From: Gambelia wislizenii
Taxonomy: Eukaryota; Chordata; Lepidosauria; Squamata; Crotaphytidae
Reading direction: 5' to 3'
Assembly: GCA_030847615.1 (NCBI GenBank)
Contig: JAUMIR010000003.1
Span: 286,310,265 to 286,374,264, forward strand
Length of the DNA: 64,000 nt
Shown here: piece by piece, positions 54,127-64,000 of the stretch
Position numbering within the stretch: the first letter of the stretch is position 1
Layout of the letters: every line of letters begins with the position of its first letter
Position numbers and translations under genes: made by a program
The notes under the pieces: model-generated
Told to the model about the DNA's origin: nothing
Databases searched by the model: none
Seen by the model: only the letters and a program-made list of their open reading frames with translations

Positions 54127-54187
54127 GCCCCAATTGTTTTAACAGAGGGGCGGGGTATAAATAAATATTATTATTATTATTATTATT
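54127..54187 (+). mobile_element. Very short SINE tail inserted in the integrase region
   Basis: The stretch CCGCCCCAATTGTTTTAACA, then GAGGGGCGGGGTATAAATAA and a (TTA)n tail, does not fit Ty3 coding. It does match the tail of the tRNA SINE (see 2128-2411, AGAGCGGGGTATAAATAAAT). The flanks CTAAGG and TTAAGG may be a short target duplication. Coding on either side (…KDAWP and VAAALDFAKAQYK) would be adjacent without it. Confidence 0.75.
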
Positions 54188-54715
54188 AAGGTGGCAGCTG
54201 CTCTGGACTTTGCAAAAGCACAATATAAATGCCACGTGGACAAAAAGAGGGATCCTACTCCTCCCTATGCAGTAGGGGACAAAGTGTATCTGTCCACTAG
54301 GTTCCTGAGTAGCCCTTATCCTTCAAAGAAGTTGGGTCCAAAGTACATTGGTCCTTTTACTATTGTGCGTCAAATCAATCCAGTGGCTTTTGAATTGACT
54401 TTGCCAAAATTGTATCATAATGTCCATCCTGTGTTTCACTCTAGCTTGCTCAGGCCTGCGGCTCCTCCAGATCTACATCATCCAGCCCCTGAGACTTCCT
54501 GTCCTGTCATGGTGGACAACGGTCAACCTTTTGAAATTTCTGATGTTCTGGACTCTCAAAAACACAGGGTGTGTGTGTGCTGCAATATTTTCTAAAATGG
54601 AAACATCTGCCTATGGGTCATGCCGAATGGGTTAATGTTGAACATATCAATGCTCCTTGCTTGTTAAGGAAGTTCCATGCCCACTTCCCTAATAAGCCTG
54701 GTTGATTGTCATTCT
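54188..54715 (+). pseudogene. Ty3 integrase C-terminus and chromodomain, frameshifted
   Basis: The frame 54191-54595 contains DFAKAQYKCHVDKKRDPTPP and LGPKYIGPFTIVRQINPVAF (integrase C-terminal GPY/F-like region), then the start of a chromodomain, FEISDVLDSQKHR. A GT-rich change near 54565-54580 shifts the frame. The rest of the chromodomain remains readable downstream in another frame up to a stop at about 54702-54704. A chromodomain here marks chromoviruses, whose integrases are steered to chromatin marks. Confidence 0.8.
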
Positions 54716-54767
54716 CAGTTTGGGCTCTTTGCTTTGTGTTCTATTTCCTAAGAGTGGTTGCTAGGGC

Positions 54768-54800
54768 TTAGAAGGGGGAGTTTCTTTGGAGGGGTGGTAC
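54768..54800 (+). promoter_or_regulatory. Candidate polypurine tract
   Basis: The purine-rich stretches AGAAGGGGGAG and TTTGGAGGGGTGGTAC directly precede the right LTR. This is the normal place of the plus-strand primer in Ty3 elements. It supports an inner region that is intact up to the LTR junction. Confidence 0.5.
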
Positions 54801-55151
54801 TGTGATGCACCAATAACACTCTCACATTAACTCAACAAGATTTCTTTACTGAGCAAAGCAATGTGTTCCAGTAACATGTAAAAGCCAGAACTAAAGCTAC
54901 CACAACCACAGACAATAGATAAACCCTTCCAGTGTGAGAATGGTATGCAGGGGGGGGGGAGGGGGAGAGATGCGCCCACGTGGCACGGCCTTGAAGTCTC
55001 AAGAGGAGAAACATTCCCAGGCTAAAGGCGGGCTGGCTGTATTCCAGAGACTGAGAGGCCCAAGCAGGGAAATCAGTCCAGGAACCAAACTCCTGTCAGG
55101 GCCTTCCATGGATTCTACTCTAATACCCACAATCCAGGGGAGGGCATGACA
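54801..55151 (-). repeat. 3' LTR, inverted
   Basis: 351 bp, starting TGTGATGCACCAATAACACT and ending GAGGGCATGACA. It is the reverse complement of the 5' LTR over its full length, from exact end to exact end. Its own AATAAA equivalent is mutated to AGTAAA, and a longer C-run (written as G on the plus strand) is present at 54950-54960. Confidence 0.95.
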
Positions 55152-57052
55152 TGTATTTTCTTAAAATGATAATTGATACTGTTTCATAGTTTGTGCTGGC
55201 TTACAAAGCCAACATGGGTCACCAGACAAGCAATGCCAGTACTGAAATGAGACCAGCCCTGCAAAACTAGCATAATTTCAGAGTTCCCCAAAGCTGTTTG
55301 CTAACTCTGTACAGTATTCAGATTTCATCACTGAGAATAAATATATACAAGGAGTAGGCTATCCATACAACAACTCGGTTGAAATAATGGCTGGGTTTAT
55401 TAATTTTCCAAGCAGTTGATTGGCAGAGCACAGCTGCCAACTTACTGTGTAAATAGGGGATACATATTTCTATGGTGAAAATATAGCTGATTTCTATGTT
55501 CCTGATATATTTACCTCCTAACTGTATGTCTGAAAGCATTACATGAGGTTTTTCACACATTCCAACAGTTTTAATTGACCTCCACCCCATGACAACTTGA
55601 ATCTATTTTCAGAGATTATTAAGTGCTGAGGATAGCAAAGCACCCACTTGGGCATGGAGACAACACATACCTAGAGGACTTGGAACAGATTTAAAATATA
55701 AGGTCCAGGACTTTACACAATGAACGGTCATCCGGAAATACTTTATTTATGACATGGGCAACAGTCAACATAGGAGCAGAGTGACTGCTTCAGATCAATG
55801 AGCCATATACGACAGGGGAAGGTGAAAAGCACAAGGCAATGCTGAGTATGTCATGCCCTATTATCTGAGTTTCATTTATCACCACGGGCAACTCAAGTCA
55901 ATCTAGAGCAGAGGTGGGCAAGTTGTGACTTTCTGAATAGTGCTGGATGTCAGCTCCCACTAGTTCTAGCCAGCATAGGGAATGCCCACTCAGAGCTATA
56001 TATTTATGGATTAAAGGATTTCTGTGCCTACATCAAAGGCAAAGCTATTTAAAACAATTTAAGATTTTAAACAACTAAAAACAGTGTAAAACTATTTAAA
56101 ACCATTCTGAACAGTGTGACAGATACCTAGTACTGTTTAGTGCTATGTCTCCATGACCACTTTTGAAACTCATTCCTCTTATGAACTTGGGGGATCATGA
56201 CCTTGGTGGCATTTTTTTATTTTTATTTGTGGAAGGAGACAGGTTCTGCCTCCCAACTGATCAACTAATTCTAGAGCTCACACTGAGCATTCTGGGATCA
56301 ATATATGGGCAGAAGAGATAGGAGTGTAAGTCTGTGGGGATTCCTCCGACTAAGCATAGGGGGATGCCTCTGAGTAAGAGTAGGGGAGAAATGGATAATG
56401 CTGTTAAAAACAAGTCTTTTTTATTTTTGAGAATCCAGTTATTTGTCATGACAGTCAATTTTGAAATTACCTTTCATAAATGTGGAGCACTTGGTACTTG
56501 TAGGCAATGTAATGTAATGTTTTGCTTACCCACATTTCCTCTGCCTGTTTATTTCCTTTCTAAGAGTTTGTTCAAATAATTAAGATAGTCACTTGCATGG
56601 TAGCTCCAAAAAATGTATGGAAAAGTGTTTCAGTGGAAGCAGGACCAACTCAAGAAAATGTTCATTTGGACTTTTGGAGGAAAATAGTTCCATTTTAGTT
56701 TATAGCCTTTGCGACTCCATTTTGTTTTGTTTTAGCTTGTTTTAACGTGAACACTATCTATATATATAAAACACTTGGGTATGTTTCTGCTCCCAGCTGA
56801 CTGGACACTTAAGAAACATTCCCAACCAATCCCCTCCCTCCTCTCATCCCCTCAGCCAATCACCACCCACATGCAAATTTCCTCTCCACCTCACAATCCA
56901 CTCCTGCCACTCAATCTGCATCTACACCCGCAGCCTCACAAGGGCCCCTCCCTCCTCTCACTCCCTCAGCCACTCACCTCCCACAAGCAAGTTTCCTCTC
57001 CACCTCAGTGTTAATTATATTTACACTAAAATATATGAATAAATACATAGAC
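55152..57052. other. No gene; hAT fragment and tandem repeat
   Basis: A hAT-type end lies at 55910-55930 (GCAGAGGTGGGCAAGTTGTG). The stretch 56030-56110 with 'aaaacaatttaagattttaa' may be an L2 3' UTR in reverse. A tandem minisatellite follows at 56831-57008. Otherwise nothing was recognised. Confidence 0.5.
56831..57008 (+). repeat. Two-copy C-rich tandem repeat, about 112-bp period
   Basis: The motif CCCTCCCTCCTCTCA recurs at about 56831 and 56945, and TTTCCTCTCCACCTCA at about 56877 and 56990. Units are diverged. Confidence 0.6.
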
Positions 57053-57202
57053 TCATAGAATTGCAGAGTTGGAAGAGACCACGAGGGCCATCCAGTCCAA
57101 CCCCCTGCCACGCAGGAAATCACAATCAAAGCATCCCCGAGAGATGGCCATCCAGCCTCTGTTTAAAGACCTCCAAGGAAGGAGACCCCCACCACGCTCC
57201 AT
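57053..57202 (-). mobile_element. CR1 LINE 3' fragment, minus strand
   Basis: On the minus strand this is the CR1 3' end: it terminates in ATTCTATGAGTCTATG, preceded by GGATGGCCCTCGTGGTCTCT. On the plus strand it shows TTGGAAGAGACCACGAGGGC. Only about 150 bp remain. Confidence 0.85.
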
Positions 57203-57407
57203 TTTATCTACATAAAATGACTTATTAATATATAACCTTTCAAATCTACTATAGTAGCATATGTTAAGCTGGGTAAAGCTAGTTACATATTAATCATTTT
57301 AATGGTATGGTTTAATTCTATGTATAGATAATCTTTTGTATGTTTTATTTATATTTGTTTTAATTTGAAAGCTTCCTTGCATTGCCATTCTAGTGGGAAA
57401 AGGAAGA

Positions 57408-59603
57408 TTGTAAAATCAATCAAGATGTGCCTCAGAAGTGGCAGTACTCAAAGGCAGGGTAGAAATTCCCTAAACAAAATAATTAGTTCCATAATAATTA
57501 GGGTGATCCCATGGTCAGGAATACTAAAAGAGAATAGACCTCAAGATGGATGGGACTTTCTCAAAAGGGAGATACTGAAGACACAATTTCAAACAGTACC
57601 ATTGAGGAAGAAAAATGGGAGGTGTCTCAAGAAACCAGGATGGATGACTGAAGAAATTTCAAGGGAGCTAAGTTTTAAACGGAACATGTATAGGAAATGG
57701 AAAAAGGAGGAAATCTCCAAAGAAGAATTCAAACTGATAGCAAACATGTGTAGGAGTAAAGTCAGAAAAGCTAAGGTTCAGAATGAGCTCAGGCTTGCTA
57801 AAGAGGTTAAGAACAATAAAAAGGGTTTTTTGGGGGTATGTCCACAGCAAAAGGAGGAAGAAGGAAATGGTGGGGCCACTACACGGAGAAGATGGCAAAA
57901 TGCTAACAGGGGACAGAGAAAAGGCAGAATTACTCAACACCTTCTTTGCCTCAGTTTTTTCAGAAAAGGAAAAGGGAGACCAACCTGAGGATAAAGGAAC
58001 AGAGGACACAATAGGGGAAATCCAGCACAGAATAAGCAAAGAGATAGTACAGGAATACCTTCTTAAACTAAATAAATTTAAATCTCCAGGACCAGATGAA
58101 CTACATCCAAGGGCATTAAAAGAGCTGGCAAATGTAATCTCAGAGCCATTGGCAATAATCTTTGAGAATTCATGGAGAACAGGAGAAGTCCCAGCAGACT
58201 GGAGGAGGGCAAACGTTGTCCCCATCTTCAAAAAGGGAAAAAAAGAGGATCCCAACAATTATCGTCCAGTTAGTCTGACATCAATACCAGGGAAGATTCT
58301 AGAGCAGATCATTAAACAGAGAGTCTGTGAACATTTAGAAGGCAATGCCATAATCACAAAAAGTCAACATGGGTTTCAGAGAAACAAGTCATGCCAGACT
58401 AATCTGATCTCTTTTTTTGATAAAATTACCAGCTTGGTAGATGAAGGGAACGCTGTGGATATCGTATACCTTGATTTCAGTAAGGCCTTTGACAAGGTTC
58501 CCCATGACATTCGTGCAAACAAGCTTGTAAAATGTGGGCTAGACAAGTTAACTGTTCGATGGATTTGTAATTGGTTGACCAGCCGAACCCAAAGGGTGCT
58601 CAGCAGTGGCTGCTTGGAAAGATGCGACCAGTGGGGTGCCACAAGGTTCTGTCCTGGGCCCAGTGCTATTCAACATCTTTATTAATGACTTGGATGCGGG
58701 AATTAGGGGCATACTTATCAAATTTGCAGATGACACCAAATTAGGAGTAGCTAATACTCTAGAGGACAGGATCAAAATTCAAAATGACCTGGATAGACTG
58801 GAGAGCTGGGCCAAAGCTAACAAAATGAAATTCAATACGGAGAAGTGTAAGGTACTGTACTTAGGGCGAAAAAATGAAATGCATTGATAGAGGATGGGAG
58901 AGACCTGGCTGAATGAGACTACATGCGAAAGGAATCTAGGAGTCCTAGTAGACCACAAGTTGAACATGAGTCAACAGTGTGATGCGGCAGCTAAAAAGGC
59001 CAATGCAATTTTGGGCTGCATCAATAGAAGTATAGTGTCTAGATCAAGGGAAGTAATAGTGCCACTCTATTCTGCCTTGGTCAGACCTCACCTAGAATAC
59101 TGTGTCCAGTTCTGGGCACCACAATTCAAAAAGGATATGGACAAATTGGAGCGTGTCCAAAGAAGAGCGACTAAAATGGTGAAAGGTCTGGAAACCATGC
59201 CTTATGAGGAGAGACTTAGGGAGCTGGGTATGTTTAGCCTGGAAAAAAGACGGTTAAGAGGCGATATGATAGCCCTGTTTAAGTATTTGAATGGGTGTCA
59301 CACTGAGGATGGAGCGGGCTTGTTTTCTGCTGCTCCAGAGACAGGAACACGGAGCAATGGATGCAAGCTCCAGGAACAGAGATTCCACCTCAACGTGAGG
59401 AGGAACTTTTTGACAGTAAGAGCTGTTCGGCAGTGGAACACATTCCCTCGGAGCATGGTGGGGTCTCCTTCCTTGGAGGTCTTTAAACAGAGGCTGGATG
59501 GCCATCTGTTGGTGATGCTTTGATTGTGATTTCCTGTGTGCCAGGGGGTTGGACTGGATGGCCCTCGTGGTCTCTTCCAACTCTGCAATTCTATGATTCT
59601 ATT
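57408..59603 (+). mobile_element. CR1 LINE, 5'-truncated, RT domain largely readable
   Basis: The 3' end carries GGTTGGACTGGATGGCCCTC and finishes AATTCTATGATTCTATT, the CR1 tail. The 5' end, near 57408, lies in the linker between endonuclease and RT, so the endonuclease is missing. Most of the RT is readable in pieces. It faces the minus-strand CR1 fragment at 57053. CR1 typically leaves no target duplication, and none is seen. Confidence 0.85.
57510..59523 (+). pseudogene. CR1 ORF2 (RT to C-terminus), frameshifted
   Basis: RT of a CR1 LINE, which copies the element's RNA at a nicked target. Frame 1 (57365-57988) gives the linker (GWMTEEISRELSFKRNMYRK). Frame 2 (57783-58685) gives RT motifs SPGPDELHPRALKEL, NNYRPVSLTSIPGKILEQII and YLDFSKAFDKVPHD (motif A). 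Frame 3 (58606-58887) gives SGVPQGSVLGPVLFNIFIND (motif B) and FADDTKLG (motif C, FADD). It ends in a stop just after NEMH. The next frame (58894-59523) gives the C-terminus ([10 protein letters not shown], then VRAVRQWNTFPRS). There are three frame breaks. Motif residues D in motif A and DD in motif C are present, so the RT signature is intact but split. Confidence 0.9.
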
Positions 59604-61037
59604 TGTCTAGGAACCAGAGGGAGGGACGGAGAAGACTAGAGGGTCCCTAACATTGAGCACAAGAGTGGGCAAAACCTGATTTCCCCACAGGAAAATAAGA
59701 CTGCTATTTGTAATGAAGGCTAATTGATGTACAAGATGAAGAGACGCAGTTTGTTTTGTAGGATTCAGCAACTGGCTGCACCCTTTTGCTTGGAGCTTTG
59801 GGAACCCAGCTTTGTGGTGGTGGGAAGACCTGAGCTAAGGTAGTATGTGTCAGGATTGGATCCCTTGGCTCCTGTTCCTGCCATTTTTGCTTATTTTCTT
59901 GTGGCCTTGGTGTATAATGGGCCTAGCAGTTTATGTAGGGGATGTACATGTAACTGTTTGGCTTTTGCTTGGGAAAGAAGAGAAGATGCAGCAGCAATTA
60001 GCAGTTTTCTAAAGCCTGGGAAGAAGGAGGTTTTGGTTTAAGGATTGCTTGTGTCAGTGGATGATGGATGACCAATGATCTTGTAGCCCACCAGATTTTG
60101 GTGAGTGTAAACTGTTTTTAATTTAGATTGCATCTATTAGGCTCCCATTTGCAGCAACAATGTTGTATTGTATGCTTCCTGAATTTCTAGCACTAAAGTT
60201 TTCTGATGGACTCTGAATCTTGTGCTATATGAGTATGGGAAAGCTGATATCTGACAGTTTACGAAGAAAAAGGAAGGGAGAAATGAAATTAAGAGTTTGA
60301 GAGTCTATACTCTGAACAGTGATTTTCTAGTAACTAGTTCTACCATTCTATAATTAGGGATGGCCCAGGACATCTTGGTTCTTTAGAAAAGGAAAAAAGA
60401 TTATCCCCTTTCTATTCCCACCAATGGAGACCAACTAGATAGGCAGCTGAATCTTGTTCTAATCAGACAACATCTTCCACTGCAATTTGGAAAGTTTATT
60501 TTAAAAGTAATTAGTTGCAGTTACCATTATAGTTGCAAGGTTCTCATGTTAGTTAGATATCATCATAGTTACACTATTAAAAAGTAACTATACATTCTCA
60601 TTCAAAGCAATGAAACCATTTACTTTTTATTACTTGAAAATCATAATATTACAAGTTTAAGTAGTAAACAGAGTAAGTTGGTGAAAAAGTGTCACTACAT
60701 TGTCTTTAAAGCTAAAAAAGGAGTGCTAATTACATTTATGATGAAAGGGGACATTTGTTAAACTTAAATTAATTTCAGCTTGTTTTAAAAATTTACAATA
60801 TATTACATTCTAAAACCGTTACTGGAATGCAGATGAAAAAGCCCATCAATGAGCTTACAATTTCGCTGCTTGCCTCTGTTCTGATCTTGGAAGAGGGGGG
60901 AAAAAAACAGCTGTACAAAATTTTGAAAAACCCCATTTTTCACCCACATACATACTGAAAGGGAATGAGTAGGATTAAAAAGAAATGCACATACAGGAAG
61001 GATGAAAGAAACAAAATATTTTATCTATAAATAAACT
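59604..61037. other. No gene recognised
   Basis: AT-rich, no nameable repeats. The ORF at 59847-60041 has no domain. Confidence 0.5.
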
Positions 61038-61868
61038 AATGACCTGGATAGACTGGAGAGCTGGGCCAAAGCTAACAAAATGAAATTCAATACGGAGAAA
61101 TGTAAAGTACTGCATTTAGGGCGGAAAAATGAAATGCATAAATATAGGATGGGAGAGACCTGGCTGAATGAGACTACGTGCGAAAGGGATCTAGGAGTCC
61201 TAGTAGACCACAAGTTGAACATGAGCCAACAGTGTGATGCGGCATCTAAAAAGGCCAATGCGATTTTGGGCTGTATCAATAGAAGTATAGTGTCTAGATC
61301 AAGGGAAGTAATAGTGCCACTCTATTCTGCCTTGGTCAGACCTCACTTAGAATACTGTGTCCAGTTCTGGGCACCACAATTAAAAAAGGATATTGACAAA
61401 TTGGAGAGTGTCCAGAGAAGGGCAACTAAAATGGTGAAAGGTCTGGAAACGATGCCTTATGAGGAGAGACTTAGGGAGCTGGGTATGTTTAGCCTGGAAA
61501 AAAGACGGTTAAGAGGCGATATGATAGCCCTGTTTAAAGTATTTGAGGGGATGTCATGCTGAGGATGGAGCGGGCTTGTTTTCTGCTGCTCCAGAGACTG
61601 GAACACGGAGCAATGGGTGCAAGCTCCAGGAACAGAGATTCCACCTCAACATGAGGAGGAACTTTTTGACAGTAAGAGCTGTTCGGCAGTGGAACACGCT
61701 CCCTTGGAGTGTGGTGGGGTCTCCTTCCTTGGAGGTCTTTAAACAGAGGCTGGATTGCCATGTGTCGGGGATGCTTTGATCAAGATTTCCTGCGTGGCAG
61801 GCGGTTGGACTGGATGGCCCTCGTGGTCTCTTCCAACTCTGCAATTCTATGATTCTATGATTCTATGA
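61038..61868 (+). mobile_element. CR1 LINE 3' end, same subfamily as 57.4 kb
   Basis: It starts abruptly at AATGACCTGGATAGACTGG, which corresponds to about 58783 of the other copy. Frame 61080-61562 encodes the C-terminal region ([20 protein letters not shown]), then a frame change at about 61537 into 61543-61779 (QRFHLNMRRNFLTVRAVRQW). The 3' end finishes ATTCTATGATTCTATGATTC. It is very similar to the 57.4-kb copy, which suggests both belong to a recent subfamily. No target duplication. Confidence 0.9.
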
Positions 61869-62374
61869 TACAATAGTCCCACCTTCCCATGAGTATTACC
61901 CATACCCAACCAAGCCTGTAATTCCACAAGAAAAATAATCAGAGATGTTTGAAAGAAGCAGAGGCAGTATAACAATAATCTGACCCCTCTTCTGAAAGGT
62001 AAATCTTTGATTCCATCCGAAACCAGTTCTGCCTCAAAAGAACCAGATTCTCAAGCATGCTGCCAGATAATCTGTGTCCTTTACATGAATATCCACCAAT
62101 ACTGAGGAGGTACTCAACTACTATGCTGGATAGCATAGAGAATCTTCATGTGGAAAGTCATGTAGGGAAGAGGAGGACACTTCCATCCTGTCTGTATTCA
62201 GGTATCTGGATATCTCCTTCTCAGAGCCTTTCTCCCTTGATGTCAGTGATGGAGCTTTGGAACAATTCTTCTGTTTCTACTAGCTGTTTTCTTTTTGAAG
62301 ACCATTTGCTGTAGCTGTCCTAAGTACTGCTGATCCTTTCTAGGACAGCCTTTAGCAAGCCTCCTAGGATAGGC
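61869..62374. other. No gene recognised
   Basis: No nameable feature in this stretch. Confidence 0.45.
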
Positions 62375-62943
62375 CTAGGACTTTATCAGACCAGTCAAAT
62401 ACAGTGTCATAAGGACGCCTAATGATCGCAAAAGGGTGGACAAACCAAACGATGTCACCTTTTTACAATCATGTATTATTAAAAAGCCATACTTTTTATT
62501 GATGGCCCAAGCCGTCAATTGATCTCCCGTAGTGATTTGTTGCCAGTATTGCTGGCATTTGAATCCATACACCATTGTACTCATGTGAATGCAGTGTCAA
62601 TGGGCAAACACTTCCAGGTGAGATCGGGACTGCCAAGTAGGATATGCTCTTTTTATGACCTCCTAAATTTACTTGGGACTTTTAAAGTGTGCTTCTGTGC
62701 TTTCCTGTACTTTTTTTGGGGAGGGGGGTGGCTTTTATTTTTAAATTTCCCATGCTAGCATCTTCTCATGAGAATCAGTGAGATTTGAAACCAGGAAGTG
62801 AATGGAGCGTCATTCACTCCCCATTAGTGCCTGGGCTGCCTCTTTAACATGAGCAAGGTAAGGTCTGGTGTGGGGGAGTTCTTTTGCTGACATAAAAATG
62901 CCACAATTTATGTTGGAGGAGGGTGGTCTGATAAAGTTCCTAG
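62375..62943 (+). mobile_element. TTATCAGAC-family DNA transposon, copy 5
   Basis: Clean ends: CTAGGACTTTATCAGACC (62375-62392) and GGTCTGATAAAGTTCCTAG (to 62943). The interior contains TTTTTATTGATGGCCCAAGC, 'ttcccatgctagcatcttct' and CCAGGAAGTGAATGGAGC, in the same order as copy 2. 569 bp, no transposase. It is the least disturbed copy. Confidence 0.8.
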
Positions 62944-64000
62944 TAGAGAAAGGTAAAAACCTAAGTTATGAAAAGTAAAAGGTTTCATTTATTGGGGTTT
63001 GAGCCCCGTATATTACACTGCAATGCATGATGCCCCACTTGTAGTAATGACAGCTGCTGTCCTAAATTGTTTTGAAGGAAGAAAGGATGACATAATTCAC
63101 TGTTTCATATGATTGGTTGGGCCACGGCTGAGAAGAAAACAGAGTGCTGGATTACGTGCACCCACAGTCACTGTGGTCTCATGAATTACCTCTGATTTTT
63201 TTAATCTGACCTATTTCATCTGGATATCCTAATTTGTCTGCAACCAATCTGTTTTGAAGCAAGGGTGTGAAGGAAATGCCAGAAGCAGGTTCTTATCCTA
63301 CCAGAGAGACACATCTTTTTATGGATTTGAACTCACCCTTCAACTTGTATATAAGATAGAACTTGTATGGCTGGTGTTTATTTACCAGGATGTTTAATTT
63401 GTTCTCAGCCCATGGACTTGCAGCCCTAGTGCAGGATGTCTAGGGAATAAATTCAGCCCCATGACCTCTGTGTAGTCAAGTACCACTGGATGCTGACGTT
63501 CTGAGATGTGACTCATGATGTCATCCACTCTTTAGGAACAGGTGATGGGAGCTCTTGCTGTTGCTTCAGTGCATCGGTTATGGAATCCCACCTGTTTCTG
63601 TTTGGAATTGTTAAATACACAACAATGGGAGTGAATGTACTGTGCACTCTGCACGGATTGGTTCTATTTTGGGCCTCAGCTTACAACACTTTCTCATCAA
63701 GGACCAAAAGTTTTCCTTGAAAGGCCTAGATTTTTTTTCCCCCCTGAAGTCACACTTCATAATTAGGGGTTTCTCCTTCTGGGTTATAAAGTTTACTTGC
63801 ATTTTTAATCTGTACCAAGGTGTTTCATTTCTTAAATTAGAAGTGGATGGTTGTGGTTCTTCCACCTCTTCATATTCTTCCTGAATGGCAGTGGTGCCTG
63901 AAGCAGCAGCAGCAACAGGAGAAAGAAGATAGATAAAGCCTTTTTACATTTAAATTGCTTTATTTTTAAAATCATAAAAATCATAACCATGTTTAGTGCA
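62944..64000. other. No gene recognised
   Basis: No gene or named repeat. Overlapping short ORFs on both strands at 63500-63884 have no domains. The window ends here, so an element or exon may continue outside. Confidence 0.45.

Larger units (their letters stand above)
49202..55151 (+). mobile_element. Ty3/gypsy chromovirus-type retrotransposon with oppositely oriented LTRs
   Basis: A 5.95-kb element. The inner genes run in the plus direction in the order gag, protease, RT, RNase H, integrase, chromodomain. This order and the C-terminal chromodomain identify a Ty3/gypsy chromovirus. Every coding part is broken by shifts, stops or deletions, so it is not functional. The left LTR (49202-49550) is in normal orientation. 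The right LTR (54801-55151) is its reverse complement. No target duplication was found. A short SINE tail is inserted in the integrase region. Confidence 0.9.

Noticed and set aside
49202..55151. Large DNA transposon with 350-bp terminal inverted repeats
   Set aside because: The interior is plainly Ty3 gag-pol with polypurine tract and LTR-type poly(A) signal, so the terminal repeats are LTRs with one inverted.

Overview
This window is vertebrate nuclear DNA, most likely from a squamate reptile and probably an iguanian-type lizard. The signs are CR1 LINE 3' ends with the ATTCTATG octamer repeat, L2-type LINEs whose RT has the motif GIPQSSVLSLMLFNIYM, tRNA-derived SINEs with heads such as GGAGCCCTGGTGGCGCAGTG, 5S rRNA-derived SINEs, and many short inverted-repeat DNA transposons. 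I found no intact host gene. Nearly everything that can be named is a transposable element or its remains, set in AT-rich intergenic or intronic DNA. One possible host exon lies on the minus strand at 40482-40590. Family assignments rest on recognition by eye; no database was searched.

Layout. At 0.5-3.3 kb four elements are stacked: an ancient CR1/L3-like LINE split by a younger LINE, next to a DNA transposon that holds an LTR-like element, which itself holds a SINE. From 3.3 to 12 kb there are scattered MITEs, a 5S SINE, Tigger-like elements and a G-rich minisatellite. From 12 to 29 kb come CR1 fragments, L2 fragments, several TIR elements (some nested) and tRNA SINEs. From 29 to 34 kb there is a candidate solo LTR, a tiny LINE tail, a Tigger-like element split by a Harbinger-like one, and a SINE hit twice by hAT elements. 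From 35 to 42.4 kb there is a SINE split by a Harbinger-like element, an L2 pol remnant, a 1.9-kb element with a Myb/SANT-like coding remnant, and two more copies of the zinc-finger LINE. From 42.8 to 49.2 kb the DNA is mostly single-copy in appearance. From 49.2 to 55.15 kb lies a decayed Ty3/gypsy chromovirus-type retrotransposon whose two LTRs point in opposite directions. From 57 to 62 kb are CR1 LINEs, one with most of the RT domain, and at 62.4-62.9 kb a further TIR element.

How the parts relate. The CR1, L2 and zinc-finger LINE copies are 5'-truncated, as expected from target-primed reverse transcription. The SINEs carry Pol III promoter heads and depend on LINE machinery in trans. The many TIR elements lack transposase and depend on autonomous elements elsewhere; only the 38.3-40.2 kb element keeps a trace of a helper ORF.

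The most unusual observations are the exact but inverted 3' LTR of the Ty3 element, a 1.2-kb TG...CA element with long inverted arms and a 5-bp target duplication (1691-2889), and two zinc-finger LINE copies with perfect 11-12 bp target duplications and short inverted 5' ends.
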